A stretch of 64,000 nucleotides of DNA, taken from positions 1-64,000 of the forward strand of contig VCMS01000178.1 in NCBI GenBank assembly GCA_022539475.1. The letters are read 5' to 3'. The position numbers were made by a program, and so were the translations under genes. Position 1 is the first letter of the stretch. Each line of letters starts with the position of its first letter. A model generated the notes under the pieces. That model did no database searches. It saw nothing but the letters and a program-made list of their open reading frames with translations, and was not told the origin of the DNA. Positions 9,963 to 17,815 of the stretch are shown here, in pieces. The stretch is from Gracilaria domingensis (lineage: Eukaryota; Rhodophyta; Florideophyceae; Gracilariales; Gracilariaceae).

Positions 9963-12900
9963 TTAGTCACTTACGATTGTTGACTCCGCTAATGCCCACC
10001 ATAGAGTGTTAACACAGGAATTAAAAAGCCCACATGAAAAATCGTACACGATAAACCTTGGGATCTTTGGAAATCGGGACACAATCATATCCAATACCAC
10101 TTTTGGACCTTCGTTACGATAAAGGACTTTAATACCAAGCGTTACAGGACTAGCACATGCACAAGATATTGTCATAGCGCCGGGTGTAAAACTGTTTTGC
10201 TTTTGAAAGAACTGTTTTGAACATAGACCAAAGACCCCCATTTCAGATTCTCCAACTTCATCGTTATTGAATGGGAGTGGTCTGACTTGCTCACGTCCTG
10301 GAAAGTATGATCCAGTATAAAGAGCTTCATCTAAACTTGAAACTTTTTCCAATTTGTCTGCTCTGTATTTGTTAGACATTCTTTGTAAGAGTTCGTCTTT
10401 GTTTGTTGAACTCCATTCTTGAGCATATGTAAATGCTGAGCTTTTTCGAGGAGGATCTTCATAATATCCGTAAAACTTCTGTACGCAATCGTGACAACGT
10501 AGTAGTATACAGCCCATTGCAAACCGCATTTCTCTTCCCTTTTCGACAGATCCATGAAGCTCAATTTCGACAATTGTCTGTAGTCCTGCTTGAAGCAAAC
10601 GGGATGTGGATAGAATATTGGTTTGTTCCACGGCATTAACCAGCGTCTCGGGATTGCTAAGAACATAGAGAGTTGATTGCGTCTCTGGTTCGAGACATAT
10701 ATGTCCCAGGCACCAAACTGCCGGCAGATCTGATCTTCTAATAAACTGACATACTGGCCCTTTGAAAAACATAGCAAACATATGAAACAACTCTTTCCTT
10801 CGATCACTTCTTCCCTGGGAGCCCAATAAGTCCGAATTGAGCCAAGGTATACCTGTATTCTGTAACCTAGATTCGTTTTGCAGCAAATCAAGCTTGTTTG
10901 AAATTATGTCTGTAATCGAATGAGGATCCGATCCTAGAGCCCCAAAAGTTTCCAATGTGGTTGGGGAAAGACCAGAGATAAAATAATGGAGTGGTAGCAG
11001 AAAACGATGTAAAAGAGAAGCTTGATCGAAGAAGGAGCTTGCCAGCCTTCGAATTGAGAATAAGTGGCAATGATTACCAATATCATTTGAGGTATCATTC
11101 GGAGTACTACCGCATATGGATTCCGTACAAAACGTGTGAGGAATAATATTGTCACTAACGAGTCGAATACACATGACAAATTCTTTCACATTTGTTCTCG
11201 TGCAAGTCCCAATATTTCCTTTCAATGTGGACATAAACAATTTGACCGCTGTGTCCTTTCGTATGAGTCCGGTTAGTGGTCGATATGTGCTCCCTTTGGA
11301 CCTGGCCATTGACCGCGGAAGTGGCTCACATTTCTGAGAAATATTCCTAAGCCTAACTTGTTTGTTCTTCAGATACCCCAATTGGATACCGTCTATACAT
11401 ATGATCGGAATAGTTTCAGAAGAATCTTCACAAGTGTCGCACCTAAACAGTGCGACATCTGGTTCCATCGTCATGAGCTTAATCATCAAGATACACATGT
11501 CCTGAATGGTTCGAACCGATCTGCATGGAACAGTACTGGAGCCAAAATATCCAGCATTTACGTTAGCTTGCACCTGTGAATGGAAGTGTTTTAAACGACT
11601 GTTCAATGTCCCGTTTCCTAGCACGACTCCGATAAGTTCTTGTCGTAACACTGCATGAGTCCCGGCAGTGCACATGTTCAACAGCAAAACAAACTGTTCT
11701 CGTCCTTCTGGTTGAATTGGTGAGTTACATGTTTGATTACTACAAACATATTCTTCTACATGAAGTGCACAAGGTCCTCTTGTACACATGAGCACCCCAT
11801 CTTTCCAAAGTTTTTGCGAGCTTTCTTGTCTCCGAGAGCCACATTTTTGACAGTGTGTGGGTGCATGTATCTGAAACGGTTTCCCCATAGATGCTAAGTT
11901 GCAAGCGTTCAGGTCTACCTGTATTGCTTTCGAGCAACTTACTGGTGGTAGGGGTAGATAGGACAAAGACTTCGTATAAAACGGAGTTCCGAACACCCCT
12001 TCTTCTTCGCCCATACTTTCGACTTTCAAAGTGCTTTCTGAGTCATCACTGCGAGCCTGTAGTTCGGCTTGAACTGCACGAGTGTGTTCACATCCTCCAT
12101 GATATGCTGTGTCACAAAATGCACAAATATATTGCCCATGGCGCATGCATCGAACAGGAATCATGCAAAGCACATCCTTGACGGAAACTTTTGAGACAGA
12201 AGACAATACGCATATTCTATTATTAAACAGAATATGAGCATTAGAACGGGACATATATGTCTCATGATGAGATCCAAATATAGTTTTATACATCTCGGCT
12301 AGAAGTTGCCCAACATCAAGGGGCCTGATCCCACAAGTACTGGCTATACATTGAAGAAATCCATACAATCCTTTAACATGTAGGCATTGGTTCTCTTCCG
12401 GCTGTCCATCTGTGCCAAGGATCCGAAATTGAGTCAGTCCAATACATGTGCAAAGAACCACACCATCGAGTGATATCCATGTGCAGGCCACATGACGTTC
12501 CATTGCGTTACATTCATCTATTCCAACCTGTGAGAACTGCGTTCTTGTGCAGAGACATAGAACTGGGCAGTTTGGAACCAGTTGAAACATAGACGCAGCG
12601 ACACGATCCACATTTCGCAAGAGCTGCCCAAGATAAGTTTTCAAGTTATTTTCCCATCCAGGTGATAGAGGAACGGCCAAAGATCGAAATCGCAATCCTT
12701 CGAAAATTCTGTGAATGGCCTTTTCGATGCCTCCTAGAGCGTGAGAAAGAAACTTCCACACCATCGTCTTCAGGGACTCGGGGATTTTGGCTCTCTGCTC
12801 TGCCGCCCCAGCAGCATGACGACGCCCACCTTTCCCATGTTTCGTGCCTGGTCGTGATTGTAACAGAGTTTGATAGGAAAAGATAACATCATTGCTACTT

Positions 12901-13211
12901 AAGTAAACAGTTTCATTGACGAAATCTTCATCTGCTTGTAGTTCCTGCTTTTTCTGATTGAGCTCTCTCATAGCGGTGTTCATTTGAATAATTGTTTGCA
13001 GGTCAAAGCCGAAGGCAGGAATTGCTTGATAAGATTCATTTGTGGGGACAGATATGTCTTGATGTTGCTCTGTTCCATCATTTGTGGCAATGCAGGGGTG
13101 TGGTATTGTATAGGGTTCGTTCGATAAATCTTTCCCTCCGGTATCCAATTCTATCTGATTTACCGCAATGTTCATGCGATGGATATCAGACTCGGTCCAT
13201 TCAGAATCCAT
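9963..13211 (-). CDS. Cys-rich transposase-like protein of the large element
   Basis: A 1082-residue protein starting MDSEWTESD. The frame stays open upstream to 13472, but that extension reads through a 62-bp tandem duplication and is probably not coding. Several Cys/His clusters suggest zinc binding, among them CPVLCLC, CAFCDTAYHGGCEH, CQKCGSRR with CALHVEEYVC, and FRCDTCEDSSE. The segment IPIICIDGIQLGYLKNKQVR looks like the first Asp strand of a DDE/RNase H-like catalytic core. The pattern recalls the CxC-cluster KDZ transposases or the domesticated HMGXB3-like core, without a confident match. It is divergently paired with the helicase across 480 bp. Dispersed palindromes at 10694, 12250 and 13047 lie inside the gene. 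Transposase role is inferred. Confidence 0.6.
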   Translation of the reverse strand: MDSEWTESDIHRMNIAVNQIELDTGGKDLSNEPYTIPHPCIATNDGTEQHQDISVPTNESYQAIPAFGFDLQTIIQMNTAMRELNQKKQELQADEDFVNETVYLSSNDVIFSYQTLLQSRPGTKHGKGGRRHAAGAAEQRAKIPESLKTMVWKFLSHALGGIEKAIHRIFEGLRFRSLAVPLSPGWENNLKTYLGQLLRNVDRVAASMFQLVPNCPVLCLCTRTQFSQVGIDECNAMERHVACTWISLDGVVLCTCIGLTQFRILGTDGQPEENQCLHVKGLYGFLQCIASTCGIRPLDVGQLLAEMYKTIFGSHHETYMSRSNAHILFNNRICVLSSVSKVSVKDVLCMIPVRCMRHGQYICAFCDTAYHGGCEHTRAVQAELQARSDDSESTLKVESMGEEEGVFGTPFYTKSLSYLPLPPVSCSKAIQVDLNACNLASMGKPFQIHAPTHCQKCGSRRQESSQKLWKDGVLMCTRGPCALHVEEYVCSNQTCNSPIQPEGREQFVLLLNMCTAGTHAVLRQELIGVVLGNGTLNSRLKHFHSQVQANVNAGYFGSSTVPCRSVRTIQDMCILMIKLMTMEPDVALFRCDTCEDSSETIPIICIDGIQLGYLKNKQVRLRNISQKCEPLPRSMARSKGSTYRPLTGLIRKDTAVKLFMSTLKGNIGTCTRTNVKEFVMCIRLVSDNIIPHTFCTESICGSTPNDTSNDIGNHCHLFSIRRLASSFFDQASLLHRFLLPLHYFISGLSPTTLETFGALGSDPHSITDIISNKLDLLQNESRLQNTGIPWLNSDLLGSQGRSDRRKELFHMFAMFFKGPVCQFIRRSDLPAVWCLGHICLEPETQSTLYVLSNPETLVNAVEQTNILSTSRLLQAGLQTIVEIELHGSVEKGREMRFAMGCILLRCHDCVQKFYGYYEDPPRKSSAFTYAQEWSSTNKDELLQRMSNKYRADKLEKVSSLDEALYTGSYFPGREQVRPLPFNNDEVGESEMGVFGLCSKQFFQKQNSFTPGAMTISCACASPVTLGIKVLYRNEGPKVVLDMIVSRFPKIPRFIVYDFSCGLFNSCVNTLWWALAESTIVSD
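10694..10705. repeat. Dispersed palindrome copy 4 (in CDS)
   Basis: CGAGACATATATGTCCCAGG at 10691-10710. Read on the minus strand it encodes LGHICLE; the codon phase is GGA CAT ATA TGT. Confidence 0.8.
12250..12261. repeat. Dispersed palindrome copy 5 (in CDS)
   Basis: CGGGACATATATGTCTCATG at 12247-12266. It encodes HETYMSR on the minus strand with phase GAG ACA TAT ATG, different from copy 4. Confidence 0.8.
13047..13058. repeat. Dispersed palindrome copy 6 (in CDS)
   Basis: GGGACAGATATGTCTTG at 13046-13062. It encodes HQDISVP with the third possible phase (CAA GAC ATA TCT GTC). Arms are intact and one central base differs from the consensus. Confidence 0.75.
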
Positions 13212-13245
13212 TGGAGTAGCCACGAAAGGAGAGCAGTGAGACAAA

Positions 13246-13369
13246 GTGGAATGAATGAATGAACAAGGAAGGATATGGGTTTGCTTCTTCAGATGTGGGG
13301 CAGATGCGTGGAATGAATGAATGAACAAGGAAGGATTTGGGTTTGCTCCTTCTGATGTGCAGCAGATTC
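13246..13369. repeat. 62-bp tandem duplication in the divergent promoter region
   Basis: Two copies begin at 13246 and 13308 with GTGGAATGAATGAATGAAC and share most of the next 40 bases (the GGATnTGGGTTTGC stretch). They lie immediately upstream of the transposase-like gene's ATG and may carry regulatory or transposase-binding sites. Confidence 0.75.
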
Positions 13370-13550
13370 CAAATCGTATTCTCGGTGCCTCTACCTGTAC
13401 ACGTACGATAAATACTGACATCATGCTGGCACTGCTGGCCACCAGAACAGGATGGAAAGCCTTTGGCGCCAAAATTCAAAACCACTTACACTATATTATC
13501 CAAGTTAGGGAGCTTTGTTCTAGAAACATATGGCACAGAAAGTGCAGATC

Positions 13551-13587
13551 CATCCTTTCTCAAAACCTCAGGTTTTGAGAAAGGATG
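13551..13587. repeat. 37-bp inverted repeat with a one-base spacer
   Basis: The 18-bp arm CATCCTTTCTCAAAACCT (13551-13568), spacer C, then its exact reverse complement (13570-13587). It sits between the divergent transposase and helicase genes and covers the first ATG of the open helicase frame, supporting a downstream start. A cruciform or dimer-binding operator-like site is possible. Confidence 0.85.
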
Positions 13588-13669
13588 ACATGCTACCAAC
13601 GGAGGCAAATATCTCATGTTGCTCCCTCTCTTGAGCAAAGCGTGTACGTAATATTCGTGTGCCCCATCA

Positions 13670-13681
13670 GACATTTCTGTC
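13670..13681. repeat. Dispersed palindrome copy 7
   Basis: CAGACATTTCTGTCTCGAG at 13668-13686, lying 12 bases before the helicase ATG at 13693. The N4 centre (TTTC) is the most diverged. Confidence 0.65.
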
Positions 13682-13692
13682 TCGAGAACGTC

Positions 13693-15072
13693 ATGAAAGA
13701 TATTCTGGATCCTCTTCAACGCCGCACAATGGAGGCCTTCAAGAGTGGAAAATCTATTGCTCTCCTTGGCTGTGCAGGAAGTGGAAAGTCGGTGCTGGTT
13801 CAATCTATGATTCAGTACGCATTAAAAAATGTTGGAGAGTATCCTGTAGTGATTGCATGTTCCCATACTCACCAAGCTTCAAGACCAATCGGAGGAAGAA
13901 CAGTAAGCGCAGTTTTTGGTATTCATGCTAACTGGGCTCTCTCGAAAGAGAAGCTTCTTGATGAAATTAAAAAGAACAAATGGAGAATGAATGAAATTCG
14001 TCAAGCTCGTGTTTTGATTATTGAAGAAGTTTTCTTGCTCAACTCAGAGACTTTGGACGCAATCGATGCGATACTAAGATATTTAGTTCGAAATGATGTA
14101 GACTGTGCTCTACCATTTGGAGGCCGACAAGTAGTTCTTTCAGGAGATATCTTCCAATTGGGGCCAGTTGAGCAATTTGATTCTCTCCCATCGGAAAATC
14201 GATACGCTCATCTTTCCCGTCCTTGGTCTCTTACTTTCGGTGGTTTTGGGACGGGCATTGTATCCATGCTTTCCGCAAATCATAGACAAAAGAATGATAA
14301 AGAGTTCTTTGCAATTCTCCAACGTATTGGTCGTGGAAAGGTTACACAAGATGATGTCCACCGCATAAATAAGACAAGCAAAGGAATCCTGAAACCACCT
14401 GGATCTCACACAAAGCTGTTCCTTTATCGTTCACAGGTATCCGAATATAATGATCGTGTTTTAGGTCGATTGTCTGGAAAACTGTATCATTGCACTGCTC
14501 GAGACACATATGTCCCAATATCTTCTGCGGGTCACATTTCTCACGGAGTGCTGAGAGAGAGGCTTCACAACGCGGCGCCAGAAGTTGTCGACGTCAAAAT
14601 AGGAGCTGCGGTGTTGTTAACTAGAAAATCGGGCTCATTTCTTCCTGGGGAAAAGTTAATTATATCCGAAGTTACGCTTGGAACATCAGCACGAGTACAA
14701 TATCTGAAATATAGGCTTGAGGATGGCTACGATGAATATATTCTACGGAAGGAAACTTTTTCGATTCGTGCTAGGGATGCATCTATTTTGGCGTCCCGAG
14801 AGCAGTTTCCAATAATACCTGCATATGCCGTAACTATTCACAAGTGCCAAGGTCTAACGCTCCAGAATGTTGCTGTTGATTTCATTCCGAGCCGTTGGAA
14901 ACCGAACGGTATGGTCTATGTTGCCCTTTCGCGATGCAAGTCATTAAGCGGATTATGGGTCAGCGGTCTCACAAAAGAACATATTCAGTATAGTAAGGCT
15001 GCTGAGGAATACATGAAATACATTCAGAAGCTTCAAAAGCATTATCCTGGAAGGGTAATTTTGGATAACTAA
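13693..15072 (+). CDS. PIF1-like SF1B DNA helicase of the large element
   Basis: A 459-residue protein from MKDILDPLQRRTMEAF; the longer frame from 13585 would start inside a hairpin. Helicase motifs appear in order: Walker A GCAGSGKS, Walker B region VLIIEEVF, motif III GGRQVVLSGDIFQLGPV, motif V AVTIHKCQGLTL, and motif VI VYVALSRCKSLSGLWVSGL. The Walker B Asp-Glu pair of most PIF1 proteins reads Glu-Glu here. PIF1-type enzymes unwind DNA 5' to 3' and are known passengers in mobile elements. Length fits a minimal helicase core with no extra nuclease or Rep domain, so this is not a Helitron RepHel. It probably assists transposition or repair of the element; palindrome copy 8 lies within it. 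Confidence 0.88.
   Translation: MKDILDPLQRRTMEAFKSGKSIALLGCAGSGKSVLVQSMIQYALKNVGEYPVVIACSHTHQASRPIGGRTVSAVFGIHANWALSKEKLLDEIKKNKWRMNEIRQARVLIIEEVFLLNSETLDAIDAILRYLVRNDVDCALPFGGRQVVLSGDIFQLGPVEQFDSLPSENRYAHLSRPWSLTFGGFGTGIVSMLSANHRQKNDKEFFAILQRIGRGKVTQDDVHRINKTSKGILKPPGSHTKLFLYRSQVSEYNDRVLGRLSGKLYHCTARDTYVPISSAGHISHGVLRERLHNAAPEVVDVKIGAAVLLTRKSGSFLPGEKLIISEVTLGTSARVQYLKYRLEDGYDEYILRKETFSIRARDASILASREQFPIIPAYAVTIHKCQGLTLQNVAVDFIPSRWKPNGMVYVALSRCKSLSGLWVSGLTKEHIQYSKAAEEYMKYIQKLQKHYPGRVILDN
14503..14514. repeat. Dispersed palindrome copy 8 (in helicase CDS)
   Basis: CGAGACACATATGTCCCAAT at 14500-14519, encoding ARDTYVP on the plus strand. Confidence 0.8.
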
Positions 15073-15370
15073 CACTGAGGCCAACCATGTAGTAAAACCG
15101 AAAATCCGCTCAGAACAGTTGTTTGATTTGAACTGTTTGTTTGAAATGATAAGATAAGATTTCCAAGTCTTTGTACGGATACGTTTATGTTTTATTTGAA
15201 TCTCCTCTTACAAATGTGTGTCAATTATAAAAAATATATATAGTCGATACTGTCCCTGAGACACATATGTCTCGGATATTTCCAAAATGCGGCTTTTGCT
15301 CAGAAGCAATTTCAACTAATTTATGAATGTATTTTTCAGTTTCTCTTTTGTTCACTCTCTTTTCGCATCC
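15073..15370. other. Spacer between convergent element genes
   Basis: AT-rich spacer between the helicase stop and the end of the accessory ORF. It contains palindrome copy 9 and no gene. Confidence 0.6.
15260..15271. repeat. Dispersed palindrome copy 9
   Basis: TGAGACACATATGTCTCGG at 15257-15275; arms GAGACA/TGTCTC are perfect. Noncoding. Confidence 0.8.
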
Positions 15371-16222
15371 TTAAATTTTTGTGATATAATTTCTGTGCCA
15401 TATGAAGGCCCTGCTTTTCAGCAAATGTGAAACTGTAACTGGCATTTTCTCAAAATGTTTCTTTCTGAGATGAGAAAAGCTTTTCAAACTGTACCATTCC
15501 AAAAACGGATACCTTATGCTCAAGATCTCACAGTGAGACATATTTGTCTCACCACGTGGTTGAATTACATGTTTTGGATCTTCGAAAAGCTTGAAATCAC
15601 AAAGTTCACATGCATAACTGATATCCATATTGTTGTTCTCTGAAACTGGACCTTCTACCAGTGTTTCCCGTACCATAATTGCTGTCCCTAGATCTTTAGA
15701 GAATTCGCTTTTCACCAGTACTCGACTTATAGCACTTCGTTCCCAAGTAACAGGATACCTCACGATCTGATCCGCCTTAAGGCTTAAATCTTTCGTATTC
15801 TCAAGCAGCAATGGGTTAACCAATTTTTCGAAATTCACTAACAATGAGTGCAGAGGAATCCTTTGGCCCAGTATGTAAGTGGCGAATGGATCAACTGTAC
15901 CGACACCAAGCTTTTCATCTTCGGTATGAACGTCATTTCTATATATTCCATTCTTGAATAGAGACCGATTTGTACATTCTTTTCTGCAATCTAAAACCTT
16001 TCTGCAATTTTGAAGTCCTTCTAATGCAAAAGTTTCCATGTCTTCTCGAATGCTGGTATTCCCAGTTTCGTTCATTAACATAAATGATAATAGTGCGATG
16101 TTGGTCTCCTTATGGTTCTTGCTCGCCTTTGAGACCTGGGTCGAAATTCGTTCATTACGTAAAAGTTGGTAGGGTTCTGTGTTGCTTCGTACAAGCTCAA
16201 GAGACGGTAGTTCTAAGATCAT
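15371..16222 (-). CDS. Element accessory ORF B with a partial zinc-finger-like motif
   Basis: 283 residues, unrecognised. Near the C-terminus YACELCDFKLFEDP and a later FSHLRKKH give a CxxC...H pattern that may bind zinc. The start overlaps the end of accessory ORF A by 26 bases in another frame (ATG within catgatctta). The frame is open 12 codons above this ATG, so the two ORFs may be joined by an intron or frameshift into one protein of about 590 residues. Palindrome copy 10 falls inside it (GETNMSH). Confidence 0.55.
   Translation of the reverse strand: MILELPSLELVRSNTEPYQLLRNERISTQVSKASKNHKETNIALLSFMLMNETGNTSIREDMETFALEGLQNCRKVLDCRKECTNRSLFKNGIYRNDVHTEDEKLGVGTVDPFATYILGQRIPLHSLLVNFEKLVNPLLLENTKDLSLKADQIVRYPVTWERSAISRVLVKSEFSKDLGTAIMVRETLVEGPVSENNNMDISYACELCDFKLFEDPKHVIQPRGETNMSHCEILSIRYPFLEWYSLKSFSHLRKKHFEKMPVTVSHLLKSRAFIWHRNYITKI
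15537..15548. repeat. Dispersed palindrome copy 10 (in CDS)
   Basis: The longest copy: GTGAGACATATTTGTCTCAC (15533-15552), 8-bp arms. It encodes GETNMSH on the minus strand. Confidence 0.8.
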
Positions 16223-17120
16223 GTTCTTCTTTTGTAGCTGAGTAGGGAATCAACGTCATGTATTTCATGCCATTTACATTTCCACCGTTCTTCTTTTTCA
16301 TGGCTTTCTGCTTCTGAAATATCCTTGTCACAATTTTTTCACTAACACGAGCATTCACAGAAGCTATTGTCCTGGGTTTCTTGCTACTAGAATGTAGAGT
16401 TACTGAGCTTGCATCCAAAAGTAATGACAAACAAGTGGCAACGATGTGTCGGGATAGTTGAAAAGTAGACAGAACTGCTTTTTTCTTCCTAACAGCACCC
16501 AAGTTCAAGGTGCCTGGCAGAGAAACCAATGTTTTAAGAGATTCTCGAACAGGAAAGAGTTCTGCAGAACCTGGACGTGGCATCAGAGTCAAAAGCGGCT
16601 CTCTTCCGGGAGTAGAAATGGGACAATTAGTACGACCCACAGGATTTGATATTCGAGACATATCTGTCCCGCGAATGGTTTGATTGAAGAACGGAGTTTG
16701 AGGCGAACTGTCCGCAATCTTCAAAGGTTTTGACGCTATGTGGCCACGTTCTATTCGATTTAATTCACCATCGTTTGATTGAATGGGAGCGTTACATATA
16801 TTTCCGTTGCCTTCCATTTCCAGAAGATCAATGTCCACAATTTCATCAACATCATTGCAGTGCGGAAGTTCAGAACCGACCAAACAAAATGTTTTTGTCG
16901 ACGAGGAATGCCCTTGAATTCCTCTTCTGCCACATTTTGCATAAATTGCAAATCCCATTGATCCCAATGATGGATTTCGACATGTTATGTGCTCCAAAAA
17001 TTTTGAAAGATTGACGAGTGTTTTCAATCCATTCTCGACAGTATCTTTGAGAGCCTTATCCTCTCTTGGTAAGAACGAAAGTATGAATGACGCACAATCA
17101 TCGGTTTGGCCGCGTTTCAT
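16197..17120 (-). CDS. Element accessory ORF A, unknown function
   Basis: 307 residues from the first ATG (MKRGQTDDCASFILSF). The middle is polar and low in structure, with the basic run AVRKKKAVLS and KKPRTIASVNARVSEK. No family recognised. It is on the same strand and immediately upstream of ORF B, overlapping it. Palindrome copy 11 lies inside (RGTDMSRI). Its place in the element suggests a DNA-binding or accessory transposition protein, but that is a guess. Confidence 0.5.
   Translation of the reverse strand: MKRGQTDDCASFILSFLPREDKALKDTVENGLKTLVNLSKFLEHITCRNPSLGSMGFAIYAKCGRRGIQGHSSSTKTFCLVGSELPHCNDVDEIVDIDLLEMEGNGNICNAPIQSNDGELNRIERGHIASKPLKIADSSPQTPFFNQTIRGTDMSRISNPVGRTNCPISTPGREPLLTLMPRPGSAELFPVRESLKTLVSLPGTLNLGAVRKKKAVLSTFQLSRHIVATCLSLLLDASSVTLHSSSKKPRTIASVNARVSEKIVTRIFQKQKAMKKKNGGNVNGMKYMTLIPYSATKEEHDLRTTVS
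16657..16668. repeat. Dispersed palindrome copy 11 (in CDS)
   Basis: CGAGACATATCTGTCCCGCG at 16654-16673, encoding RGTDMSR on the minus strand. Confidence 0.8.
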
Positions 17121-17475
17121 GATCAATAGAGTTATCTAAACTTCTGGCGGACGTTATCATGGAAGAAGACTAGTTTCTGTTGCTCTTTAACTTTCGCAAA
17201 AGGACGTTATCCACCTTCGAAGAACGGTTGATATTTAGTGTACGGGTCATCAACGGTTCTCAATGTAATAATAAAGATTTTCACCAGAAACGGTCGAGAA
17301 ATTCAAAGCTTATTTATCCGTTAAGCTTTAAATTAATAGCCATTTTAATGTAACGGTCATGGTTTACTTTTCAACGTATATTTTAAGGACTGTTTGATGC
17401 CAGCAGCTGCATGTAGGATGTTCCAGAACTGTTCTTATATTTATTTGCAATTTTTTGCTACTGAAAAGAGTTTGA

Positions 17476-17487
17476 GACATACATGTT
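17476..17487. repeat. Dispersed palindrome copy 12 (degenerate)
   Basis: TTGAGACATACATGTTTAGG at 17472-17491. The right arm has one change (TGTT for TGTC). It is the rightmost copy and marks the provisional right end of the element. Confidence 0.5.
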
Positions 17488-17570
17488 TAGGCCAGAAACA
17501 TTCATGCTGGCAACAGTATTGAGCCAACAACCAATTCTTATCCACAGTGTCTTTGAGCAAAAGAAAAATT

Positions 17571-17815
17571 GCAGAAGCAGCCAAAATGATTTGATTGGAT
17601 CTGTGAGATTTCATGATACATTTCATTGGCTGCAGGAAGCCGTCAGTGGCCTTAAAGCCGCAGAAAGAACATTATTGGTTACTGTACGAGAGAAATCGCA
17701 GAAGCAGCCAAAATGATTTGATTGGATCTGTGGGGTTTCATGATACATTTAATTGGCTGCAGGAAGCCGTCAGTGGCCTCAAAGCCGCCGAAAGAACATT
17801 ATTGGTTACCGTACG
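17571..17815. repeat. 127-bp tandem duplication
   Basis: Copies start at 17571 and 17698 with GCAGAAGCAGCCAAAATG and differ at only a few positions, for example the change of TGTGAGATTTC to TGTGGGGTTTC. The low divergence implies a recent event. It lies just outside the last palindrome. Confidence 0.88.

Larger units (their letters stand above)
8556..17487. mobile_element. Large mobile element with transposase-like gene, PIF1-like helicase and a dispersed palindrome
   Basis: The unit is bounded here by the first and last of 12 palindromes with core GACA-N4-TGTC; real termini were not identified. Within it lie three diverged copies of a short coding segment, a 1082-residue Cys-rich transposase-like gene (-), a divergent PIF1-like helicase (+), and two overlapping minus-strand ORFs. 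All lie within the palindrome-bearing interval. A DDE-type transposase beside a helicase and Cys clusters recalls KDZ-type or HMGXB3-like elements, but I cannot assign a family. The base composition is AT-richer than the host genes to the right. Confidence 0.65.

Noticed and set aside
10569-10578. GACAATTGTC as another copy of the dispersed palindrome
   Set aside because: Arms match but the spacer is two bases rather than four and flanks do not fit.
13212-13472. N-terminal 87-codon extension of the transposase-like gene
   Set aside because: It reads through a 62-bp tandem duplication and low-complexity sequence; MDSEWTESD is the better start.
13693-15072. Helitron RepHel
   Set aside because: No HUH/Rep motif and only a PIF1 core; the neighbouring large protein looks DDE-like instead.
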